This document shows positions 5,367 through 12,869 of a stretch of 31,852 nucleotides of DNA, in pieces. The stretch covers positions 1 to 31,852 of the forward strand of contig CAJULF010000030.1 in NCBI GenBank assembly GCA_910587135.1, written 5' to 3'. Source of the DNA: an uncultured Oscillospiraceae bacterium (GTDB lineage: Bacteria > Bacillota > Clostridia > Oscillospirales > Ruminococcaceae). The notes beneath the pieces were generated by a model that was given only the letters and a program-made list of their open reading frames with translations, searched no databases and had not been told where the DNA came from. The translations under genes and the position numbers were made by a program. The stretch's first letter is position 1. The number at the start of each line of letters is the position of its first letter.

Positions 5367-7139
5367 TCAGTACAGACTGCCGTAAACCGCGCAGGCTCTG
5401 TAATCCGCGCTCTCAAGATCTTTAGTGCCGAAAGCACTCCACGCGTGAGGTCTGAACAGACGTTCGTCAGACAGATTGTGGAGCGAAACTGGAATCCTCA
5501 GCATACTTGCCAGCGTGACAAGATCTTCTCCGATATGACCGTAAACAAACGCGCCGTGGTTTGCGCCCCAGTTTGCCATAACGTTATAGGTGTCGCGTGT
5601 CGCGCCGCTTGTGCATACGGGAGCGAACCAAGTGCTCGGCCAGGTCTTGTCGGTTCTGTCAAGAAGAGTCTTGTTCACATTTTCGGGAAGCTCCACGGTG
5701 TAGCCCTCGATTATCTGTATAGTTGGACCGAGTCCCTTTACAAGATTTACGCGGGCAAAGGTGCAGGGCATAACTCCCTGTGTGGAGAAGCTCGATGAAA
5801 ATCCGCCGCCGCGGAAATAGCCAAGATTAGCGCAGGGCCATGTGGTTGCCTTAAGGCAGGCATCGATATCCTCGTCCGTCATATCCCACCAGCTCTTCAT
5901 CACGTTTTCGCCTTTTTCGTTTTTGCAGGCGCCGGTGCCGTCCAGCGCCGCAGCGCCGCTGTTAATAAGGTGTATAAATCCTCCCGCCGCTTTTCCTTCG
6001 GGAGTCCAGCCGGTAACGCGCTTTACCGCGTCGGGCGACCAGTACGTTCTCACGTCCGCGAATACCGCAGCCTTGCCTGTCAGCAGATGCAGCAGCATAA
6101 GGGTAACGCCGTTCAGTCCGTCGTTTTCGGTTGCAAACGGGATAGGCTCTCTCGCGCCGTTCCAGTCGAATGTGGAGTTAAGTATGGCTTCGGAGAAATC
6201 CGCGTTGGGCATGAAATCAGTCCACATTCTCTGACCCTGGAAGCCGCCCATTACCGCGTTTCTGCCCTTTGCTTCCTCAAGCCAGCCCATCTCGGCGAGC
6301 TTGGGATTTCCCTTGAGGATATCGCGGATAATGCAGGTCATTTTCGCGATAAACTCCCAGTTTTCCTCCTTTTCCTTTTCGGAAAGAACGGGGCGCATAT
6401 AGGTCATTCCCTCGGTGGGATTTATATCGATTCCCTCGGGGCACTTCTCCTTTATCCACGCAAGCGCCTTTTTATACTCCGCTTCGTCGAATATACCCAG
6501 CTTTTCGCGGCGGATTATCTCCGTCATATCCACCCATTCGGGGTGAATACCGAGATAGCCGCGGAAGAAATCCTCGTTGCAGTAAGAGCCCGCAATGCCC
6601 ATTGCCGACGCGCCGATATTCACATAGCTCTTGTTTTTCATATCGCCGACTGCCGCCGCGCAGCGCGCAAAACGCAGTATCTTTTCCTCGACGTCCGCGG
6701 GGATCGCCTTATCGTCCGCGTCCTTTACGTCGTGGCCGTAGATTGAAAAGCAGGGCATTCCTATCTGAGCGTACGCCGAATTAGCCGCCGCCAGAAATAC
6801 CGCTCCCGGGCGCTCCGTGCCGTTAAAGCCCCATATAGCCTTTATGGTATTCGGATCTTCGTCAATTACCTGCGTTACATAGCACCAGCATGGAGTAACG
6901 GTGAGCGTTGCGGCAACGTTCTCGCGGGAGAATTTTTCCGCGCAGGCGGCGCTCTCCGCTATACCGCCGATGGTGGTGTCCGCGATAACGCACTCCACAG
7001 GCTCGCCGCTCGCGTGGCGAACCTTTGCCGTAATAAGCTCCGCGGCAGCCTTTGCCATGTCCATGGTCTGGACCTCAAGGCTCTCGCGGATTCCGAACTG
7101 CCGCCCGTCAATTACGGGTCTGATACCGATTTTTAACAT
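5367..7139 (-). CDS. fucI: L-fucose isomerase
   Basis: A 590-residue cytoplasmic enzyme that converts L-fucose to L-fuculose (and probably D-arabinose to D-ribulose) with a manganese ion. The length matches the E. coli enzyme (591). The metal-ligand positions of that enzyme (E337, D361, H528) are found at E338 (in ATEND), D362 (in FADVRTYW) and H528 (in GANHGAF). The N-terminal IGIRPVIDGR motif is also typical. The start has AAAGGAAG eight bases upstream. It is alone: no fuculokinase, aldolase or fucose permease is in the window, so the pathway must be completed elsewhere. A LacI/CcpA-type operator lies just downstream of its promoter. Confidence 0.96.
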   Translation of the reverse strand: MLKIGIRPVIDGRQFGIRESLEVQTMDMAKAAAELITAKVRHASGEPVECVIADTTIGGIAESAACAEKFSRENVAATLTVTPCWCYVTQVIDEDPNTIKAIWGFNGTERPGAVFLAAANSAYAQIGMPCFSIYGHDVKDADDKAIPADVEEKILRFARCAAAVGDMKNKSYVNIGASAMGIAGSYCNEDFFRGYLGIHPEWVDMTEIIRREKLGIFDEAEYKKALAWIKEKCPEGIDINPTEGMTYMRPVLSEKEKEENWEFIAKMTCIIRDILKGNPKLAEMGWLEEAKGRNAVMGGFQGQRMWTDFMPNADFSEAILNSTFDWNGAREPIPFATENDGLNGVTLMLLHLLTGKAAVFADVRTYWSPDAVKRVTGWTPEGKAAGGFIHLINSGAAALDGTGACKNEKGENVMKSWWDMTDEDIDACLKATTWPCANLGYFRGGGFSSSFSTQGVMPCTFARVNLVKGLGPTIQIIEGYTVELPENVNKTLLDRTDKTWPSTWFAPVCTSGATRDTYNVMANWGANHGAFVYGHIGEDLVTLASMLRIPVSLHNLSDERLFRPHAWSAFGTKDLESADYRACAVYGSLY

Positions 7140-7175
7140 TGATCTTTCTTCCTTTCATGAGATAGTTTCACGGGG

Positions 7176-7192
7176 CTGTAAAACGTTTACAG
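7176..7192 (-). promoter_or_regulatory. LacI/CcpA-type operator of fucI
   Basis: CTGTAAAACGTTTACAG is an inverted repeat with a central CG, as in operators of LacI-family regulators including CcpA cre sites. It lies 12 bp downstream of the -10 box, where a bound protein would block transcription. Catabolite repression and a dedicated fucose repressor are both possible. Confidence 0.65.
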
Positions 7193-7203
7193 CTTCTTCT
7201 GTT

Positions 7204-7232
7204 ATTATAACTGAAATTTAACAAAAAAGCAA
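7204..7232 (-). promoter_or_regulatory. fucI promoter
   Basis: On the minus strand TTGCTT (7232-7227), 17 bp, TATAAT (7209-7204). It lies 65 bp before the start codon. Confidence 0.75.
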
Positions 7233-7288
7233 TATATTTTGTGTAAAAACAGACATGAGTGATAACAGTTATTTTATGTGTTTAGTTA

Positions 7289-7666
7289 TTATAATTTAAA
7301 ATTCGATATAGAACTTAGAAAATCAGCCGACACAAAATACGGATTATTCTCATCATTGATTTTTTCAATTAATATAGCATTCCCGTCAGCCGATAAAACT
7401 TTAAATTTATCACCTTTCTTAAATCGCAAACCTTGTTTATCTGTACCATCAATTTTAGCAGAATATATTGTACCAATCACTTCTTTTTCAAGTCTCTTTT
7501 TTCTTGCAAATTCACCAACTTTTTCACAACCCTTTGTCACTAAACCTCCTAAGGGCACGCCAATAGTCAAAGCACCGACACCACCTGCTATAACTAACAA
7601 CTTTAAAGGTCCTCCCACTTTTTTCGCAACTGTGGTAAATACCTGATAATGACCTAAATTACTCAT
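7289..7666 (-). CDS. Small membrane-anchored protein of unknown function
   Basis: 125 residues. One hydrophobic, glycine-rich segment (about residues 22-45, LKLLVIAGGVGALTIGVPLGG) is followed by a basic helix and a C-terminal half of beta-strand character (FKKGDKFKVLSADGNAILIEK) that could fold like an SH3-type barrel. AAGGAGG lies four to five bases before the ATG. It follows the DUF3899 gene by 57 bp with no clear terminator, so it may be read with the opp operon. It is much more AT-rich than the opp genes, suggesting separate origin. No function is assigned. Confidence 0.75.
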   Translation of the reverse strand: MSNLGHYQVFTTVAKKVGGPLKLLVIAGGVGALTIGVPLGGLVTKGCEKVGEFARKKRLEKEVIGTIYSAKIDGTDKQGLRFKKGDKFKVLSADGNAILIEKINDENNPYFVSADFLSSISNFKL

Positions 7667-7723
7667 CGTAACCTCCTTGTTAAAAATTGAAACTTAATCA
7701 AATTCCCGTAGCCTGTATATACT

Positions 7724-8110
7724 TTATTCATTTATAGTGTAATATATCGCCGTCAGCGCAACTGCCAGCGCCAGGAAAATCAGTCCCGGGACTACCATTG
7801 AAAACCCGCCACCCTTTTCCTTTTCTCGGTGGATATAATCGTAGTATGTCGCGTAGCGCTTGGGCTTTCCGCGCAGATGGCTGAAAAGGGAAGATGCGGC
7901 GTAGCGTATCCCGTCAAAAAAATGTTCGTCGGACACCCACGCGAGAGCGCCTATTCCCGCGAGTATAACCCCCGCAAGCAGCGCGGAATTACTGAGCATT
8001 CTGAACCAATCCGCGGAGGTTTCAGCGTTATCCGTTCCCTGCCACAGCAGGGAAAGTCCCATAATTACTGCGCCGCATATTGTGGCAATGATTCGCGGAA
8101 TATGCTTCAT
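7724..8110 (-). CDS. DUF3899 family membrane protein
   Basis: 128 residues with three or four hydrophobic segments: residues 5-22, 40-60 and 103-124. The FFDGIRYA block and the tyrosine-rich YATYYDYIHREKEK block before the last segment are typical of DUF3899. Its ATG overlaps the oppF stop by one base (TGATG), so translation is probably coupled. The family often sits beside peptide ABC transporters in Firmicutes; its biochemical role is unknown. Confidence 0.8.
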   Translation of the reverse strand: MKHIPRIIATICGAVIMGLSLLWQGTDNAETSADWFRMLSNSALLAGVILAGIGALAWVSDEHFFDGIRYAASSLFSHLRGKPKRYATYYDYIHREKEKGGGFSMVVPGLIFLALAVALTAIYYTINE

Positions 8111-9162
8111 CAGTCCCTTTCCCTCTCGCGGCGCAGATTCATTTCCTCAAGTTCCGTGCAGCGCACAAAGTGCCCCGGGTATATTTCACGCAGCGCGAAT
8201 TTTTCTTCCTCCTCGGGGGTATATTCGGGGCGCTGATAAAATATGCGCCTGCGGCGCTTTTCCGCGTACGGATCGGGCAGGGGGATAGCCGACAACAGCG
8301 CCTTGGTGTAGCCGTGTATCGGGTGGGCGAAAAGCTCCTCAGACTCCGCCATCTCCACCATATGTCCGAAATACATTACACCTATTCTGTCGGAAAAGTA
8401 TTTCACCACCGACAGGTCGTGGGCGATAAACAATATCGTCAGCCCCATCTCGTCGCGAAGCTGCCCAAGCAGATTTATCACCTGCGCCTGAATGGAAACG
8501 TCCAGCGCGGAAACAGGCTCGTCCGCGATTATCACCTTGGGCTGCATTATTATCGCCCTGGCTATGCCGATACGCTGGCGCTGTCCGCCCGAAAACTCGT
8601 GGGGGTAGCGGTTTGCGTGGTCGGGCTGAAGCCCTACCTTTTTCAGCACGTCGTAAACCTTTGCCGTGATAACCTCCTCGTTCTTTTCACCGTGAATACG
8701 AAGCCCCTCGGCGATTATCTCCTTGATGGTCATTCGCGGGTTGAGCGATGCCATGGGATCCTGGAAAATCATCTGTATCTCGGTAACGGAAGGATATTTT
8801 TTGTTGAGCTGTTTGGACAAAGCCGCCGCTTTTCGGTAGTTTTCCCTTGCCTCGGAGATATACTCCTTTGCACGCTCGCTGCCGTTCTTATCAGCCTTAG
8901 CTTTTTCTAAAGCTATCCGCTCGTCCCACGCTCCCGCGGAAATAAGCTCTCCGTCAAACCAGACCTTGCCTCCCGTGGGTTTATAGAGCTTTATTACGGA
9001 ACGCGCGGTGGTGGTCTTGCCGCAGCCCGACTCGCCGACTATGCCCAAAATCTCGCCTTTTTTTACCGAAAAGCTGACGTCGTCGACCGCCTTTATCCAG
9101 TTCTTTCCGTCGCGGAAATACTGCCTTAAGCCCTCTACCCGAAGCATCTCTTCACTGTTCAT
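8110..9162 (-). CDS. oppF: Oligopeptide ABC transporter ATP-binding protein OppF
   Basis: 350 residues, one of two ATPases that power peptide import. Walker A GESGCGKT (43-50), Q-loop FQDP (132-135), signature SGGQRQR (190-196) and Walker B IIADEP (210-215) are intact, and the oligopeptide C-terminal extension follows. Between Walker A and the Q-loop there is an extra ~45-residue charged, probably helical segment (about 76-122), longer than in the classic OppF. The start overlaps oppD by four bases. GGGAGG precedes the ATG. Confidence 0.95.
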   Translation of the reverse strand: MNSEEMLRVEGLRQYFRDGKNWIKAVDDVSFSVKKGEILGIVGESGCGKTTTARSVIKLYKPTGGKVWFDGELISAGAWDERIALEKAKADKNGSERAKEYISEARENYRKAAALSKQLNKKYPSVTEIQMIFQDPMASLNPRMTIKEIIAEGLRIHGEKNEEVITAKVYDVLKKVGLQPDHANRYPHEFSGGQRQRIGIARAIIMQPKVIIADEPVSALDVSIQAQVINLLGQLRDEMGLTILFIAHDLSVVKYFSDRIGVMYFGHMVEMAESEELFAHPIHGYTKALLSAIPLPDPYAEKRRRRIFYQRPEYTPEEEEKFALREIYPGHFVRCTELEEMNLRRERERD

Positions 9163-10235
9163 CTGTTTTCCTCACCTCCCGCTTTTTCCGGCTGCTCTGC
9201 CTTTTCCGACTCCTGCCATCTGCGCGCCCTTTCAAGCACTATCTCGGGCGGCTGTACCTTCGGAGCTTTGGGGTGCAGCAGCCATGTAGCAGCGTAATGG
9301 GTGGGAGTTATCTCAAACAGAGGAGGCTGCTCCTCAAAATCCAGTGCTATCGCGTATTTGTTGCGCGCCGCGAAAGCATCTCCCTTGGGCGGAAACAGCA
9401 TATTCGGCGGCGTTCCCGGGATAGATTCCAGCTTTTCGTGAGTGTCCAGATCGGGCATGGAAGCAAGCAGCGCCCATGTATAGGGGTGAGCGGGACTGTA
9501 AAAAATCTCCTCCGCCGTGCCGTGCTCCACTATCTTACCCGCATACATTACCGCTATCCTGTCCGCCATATTCGCCACAACGCCCATGTCGTGGGTTATA
9601 AAGATTACAGACAAGTCCCGCTCCCGCTTAATTTCGTTGATAAGTTCCAGTATCTGTGCCTGTATGGTCACGTCCAGCGCGGTGGTCGGCTCGTCGCATA
9701 TAAGTATCTCGGGGTTCGCGGAAAGAGCTATGGCAATTACCACGCGCTGGCGCATTCCGCCGGAAAGCTCAAACGAATACTGCCCGTAGCAGCGCTCGGG
9801 GTCGGGAATACCCACTCCCGCCAACAGCTTAAGCGCTCTCGCCTTTGCTTCCGCCTTGGATATCTTCTCGTTGAGAAGCATAGATTCGGTGAGCTGCTTT
9901 CCTATTTTCAGAATTGGGTTAAGGCAGGATAAAGGGTCTTGGAACACCATGCCGATCTTATTACCGCGGTATTTGTGAAACTGGTCTTCTTTGAGCTTAA
10001 GCAGATCGGTTCCCTCATACATTACAGTGCCGCCCTCAACAACGGCGTTGGGGGTAAGCAGCCCCATGAGAGAGCGTGAGGTCACGGATTTGCCCGAACC
10101 GGACTCGCCGACGATAGCCAGCGTTTCACCCTTTATAAGATCAAAGCTGACGTCCCTTACCGCGTGGACAAGTCCGTCGTTGGTTTTAAAGGAGATGGTA
10201 AGACCGCTTACCTCCAATATCTTTTTGTTTTCCAT
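9159..10235 (-). CDS. oppD: Oligopeptide ABC transporter ATP-binding protein OppD
   Basis: 358 residues. Walker A GESGSGKS (43-50), Q-loop FQDP (98-101), signature LSGGMRQR (157-164) and Walker B ILICDEP (177-183) are intact. The C-terminal oligo_HPY region is unusual: it lacks the cysteines of the usual FeS-type motif and ends in a charged tail. It pairs with OppF on the cytoplasmic face. AAGGGGG lies a few bases before the ATG, 11 bp after oppC. Confidence 0.95.
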   Translation of the reverse strand: MENKKILEVSGLTISFKTNDGLVHAVRDVSFDLIKGETLAIVGESGSGKSVTSRSLMGLLTPNAVVEGGTVMYEGTDLLKLKEDQFHKYRGNKIGMVFQDPLSCLNPILKIGKQLTESMLLNEKISKAEAKARALKLLAGVGIPDPERCYGQYSFELSGGMRQRVVIAIALSANPEILICDEPTTALDVTIQAQILELINEIKRERDLSVIFITHDMGVVANMADRIAVMYAGKIVEHGTAEEIFYSPAHPYTWALLASMPDLDTHEKLESIPGTPPNMLFPPKGDAFAARNKYAIALDFEEQPPLFEITPTHYAATWLLHPKAPKVQPPEIVLERARRWQESEKAEQPEKAGGEENR

Positions 10236-10246
10236 AACTGTCCCCC

Positions 10247-11707
10247 TTATTCGTCAGCGCCCCTGAGAGTGGGATTGAGCGCGTCTCTCAGTCCGTTTCC
10301 GAAGAGGTTGAAGGAGATCATCATCAGCGATATGAACAGCGCGGGGAAAAATATCGCGTGAGGATAGGTGGACAGAGCAGACTGCGCGTTTGAAAGCATT
10401 GTTCCCACACTGGTCAGAGTGGAGGAATCCAGATTGAGCACTCCCAGATAGGACAGGGAGGATTCCGTGAATATGACCCCGGGAACCATAAGCACGCAGG
10501 AGGTAACGATGGTTCCCAGCGCATTGGGAAGAATATGCCGCGCGATGAGCCGCCCGTCCTTTGCGCCGAGCGTTCTCGCCGCAAGAACGTACTCCTGCCC
10601 CTTGAAGCGGTAGAACTGGCTTCTTACCGTGCTGGCAACTCCTATCCAGCCCGTAAGCACGAATGCCAGAAGCAGCGCTCCCACAACGCCTATTTCCTTG
10701 CCCCAGCGCAGCTGAAGCAGAGAGAACAGCACCATGTAGGGTATGGAGTACAGCACGTCCGCTATGCGCTCCATTACCAGATCCAGCTTGCCGCCGTAAT
10801 AGCCCTCTATCGCGCCGTATATTGTTCCGATGATAAAGTTTATCGCCGAAACTATAACGCTCAGCATCAGCGAGAAACGTGCGCCCGAAGCCAGACGGGT
10901 AAGGATATCATGCCCCATATAGTCTGTTCCGAACAGGAACGCGGGCGCCTGTCCGTTTTTATATGTGAACCAGTCGTAATAATAAACGCGCACCTGATAC
11001 TGATTTCCGTTCATTTTCAGCGAATAGTAGGCAAGACCGTCCTCGCTGTTTTCGTCGGTTTTGTATATCGGCACAAGCTCCCCGTCCGCGTCCCTCTGCG
11101 CAACGCCCCTTGCGTTATGCTCAAACCAGTAATTCGCGTCAACGGTGTTTGCGTCCTGCTGAACCTCGCTGAGATTCACCATAGGATAGAAAAGCTGCTT
11201 TCCCGTTTCCTTTTCATAGGCAGCAGCCGCTTCGTACTCCGACGGAGTAAGGTTGATATACTCATATCCGACGGCAAGATAATCGTCTACCTTGGTATCG
11301 TAATAGGTGTTTTTTCTTCCTCCGTCTGTGACCTCGTAAACGTCCTTTACGCTTATCACCGCGCCCGCCGCTTCATAATAATCGTAGGTCTGCTGGTTTA
11401 CGGTGCGGTTCGAGCAGCCGTCCCATATTCCAAGACCGCTCAGCAGCGTGCATTTCGGACGGGTAAAGGTGTAGTAGGAATCGGTAAAGCCCATATTATA
11501 GGTGGCAAAAATCGGGGTTAATATGGCGAAAAGTATCAGCAGAAGTATTATTACAGCCGCCGCCACGGAGCTTTTGTTCTTCTTGAAGCGCCGCATGGCG
11601 TCGCGGAAGTATCCAACCTGCTTTGTCTGAAATACCGCGTCCTGTATCGTTTCGTCCCGCTTTACAAAGCGGAATTTCTCATCGGGAAAATCGGGAAAAT
11701 TATTCAT
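10247..11707 (-). CDS. oppC: Oligopeptide ABC transporter permease OppC with a large extracytoplasmic insertion
   Basis: 486 residues against about 300 in the usual OppC. After TM1 (about 48-70) comes a ~180-residue hydrophilic segment (75-255), rich in Tyr, Asp and Glu, before the normal FLFGTDYMGHDILTRLASGAR motif and the remaining five membrane segments. The EAA loop that contacts the ATPases is present (AARTLGAKDGRLIARHILPN). The insertion lies on the outer face, where the substrate-binding lipoprotein docks. It overlaps oppB by eight bases. GGAGG precedes the ATG. Confidence 0.94.
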   Translation of the reverse strand: MNNFPDFPDEKFRFVKRDETIQDAVFQTKQVGYFRDAMRRFKKNKSSVAAAVIILLLILFAILTPIFATYNMGFTDSYYTFTRPKCTLLSGLGIWDGCSNRTVNQQTYDYYEAAGAVISVKDVYEVTDGGRKNTYYDTKVDDYLAVGYEYINLTPSEYEAAAAYEKETGKQLFYPMVNLSEVQQDANTVDANYWFEHNARGVAQRDADGELVPIYKTDENSEDGLAYYSLKMNGNQYQVRVYYYDWFTYKNGQAPAFLFGTDYMGHDILTRLASGARFSLMLSVIVSAINFIIGTIYGAIEGYYGGKLDLVMERIADVLYSIPYMVLFSLLQLRWGKEIGVVGALLLAFVLTGWIGVASTVRSQFYRFKGQEYVLAARTLGAKDGRLIARHILPNALGTIVTSCVLMVPGVIFTESSLSYLGVLNLDSSTLTSVGTMLSNAQSALSTYPHAIFFPALFISLMMISFNLFGNGLRDALNPTLRGADE

Positions 11708-12674
11708 TGCTCTTTCCTCCTCCCATACGTATACGCGGGTCGACTATTCCATAGCTGAGGTCTATCACCAGTGCAGCCGCAAGGCTTATCACGGTATAGA
11801 ACATACTTACCGCCAGAAACAGGCTGTAATCCCTTTCAAGAATTGAAGCGACATATGTGCTTCCTATCCCGGGAACGCCGAATATCTTTTCGATAATAAG
11901 CGAGCCGGAAAGAATCATTACAAACTGGCTGATTATCATCGGCATTATCGGCACCATCGAGTTCCTCAGCGCATGACGCAGCGTAGCCTGCCGCCTTGTC
12001 AGCCCCTTTGCCCGCGCAAGCAGCATATAGTCGCTTGTCAGCGTTTCGGTAAGCTCCGCGCGGGTGGAGCGCATCAGCCCCGCGATAGTTCCGAACGACA
12101 TCGAAACCACGGGCAGTATCATGGACCTTATCATCGTCCAGGAGAAATAATTCGTGCCGGAAGCCATGATTATCGGAAACCAGCCCAGCTTATACCCGAA
12201 CAGATACTGCACCAGAAACGCGTAAACGTAAGCGGGAACGGAAATAAACAGCATGGTGAGAACGGAGATAACATGATCCTGCCACTTGTTTTTCTTGAGT
12301 GCAGCGTAAATCCCGAAAATCAGCCCGAGCGGAACGCTTATCAGAACCGACGAGAGATTTATGGCGATAGTGGCGGGGAGCTTCTCCGATATATGGGAGG
12401 TGACGGGATTGAGATATGTGCCGACCTTTGTGCATACGCCCCAGTCCCACTCCGTGAATATTTTTTTCAGGAATATAAGGTACTGGGTGAGTATCGGCTC
12501 GTCATATCCCCATGCCTTGCGCATGGCAAGCACCGCTGCCGCGTAATCCCCGTTTCCTCTCGGAAGCTGGTCGGGCAGCATTCTTATCATCACAAAGCAT
12601 ATCGTCATTATTATAAAGCATACCATCAGCATTAGCAGGATACGCTTCAGAATATAAATCCACATTTTTCCCAT
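11700..12674 (-). CDS. oppB: Oligopeptide ABC transporter permease OppB
   Basis: 324 residues, six membrane segments, the other half of the channel. The EAA loop is LLARAKGLTRRQATLRHALRN at about 220-240. The N-terminal IYILKRILLM is typical. The start has AAAGGG about nine bases upstream. A 195 bp gap with a hairpin separates it from oppA. Confidence 0.95.
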   Translation of the reverse strand: MGKMWIYILKRILLMLMVCFIIMTICFVMIRMLPDQLPRGNGDYAAAVLAMRKAWGYDEPILTQYLIFLKKIFTEWDWGVCTKVGTYLNPVTSHISEKLPATIAINLSSVLISVPLGLIFGIYAALKKNKWQDHVISVLTMLFISVPAYVYAFLVQYLFGYKLGWFPIIMASGTNYFSWTMIRSMILPVVSMSFGTIAGLMRSTRAELTETLTSDYMLLARAKGLTRRQATLRHALRNSMVPIMPMIISQFVMILSGSLIIEKIFGVPGIGSTYVASILERDYSLFLAVSMFYTVISLAAALVIDLSYGIVDPRIRMGGGKSNE

Positions 12675-12811
12675 GGTTTAAGCCCTTTCATATGTAATAG
12701 GAAACACCGTTCAAAAACACGACCGCCGCGCCCGGATAAGCAGACCCGCGCAACCGATTGTGTTGAGCTTTGCTTTAATCAGCGGTTCCAATACGCTATA
12801 TTATGGCTTTA

Positions 12812-12841
12812 CCGCATAAGCCAATCAATCGTCTTATGCGG
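12812..12841 (-). promoter_or_regulatory. Intercistronic hairpin after oppA
   Basis: CCGCATAAG pairs perfectly with CTTATGCGG. No U run follows in the direction of transcription, so it is more likely a partial terminator or 3'-end stabiliser, which would leave more oppA mRNA than oppBCDF mRNA. That pattern is known for binding-protein genes; here it is inference. Confidence 0.55.
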
Positions 12842-12869
12842 TGCCGCCGAATATGTCCGACAAAGTGTA

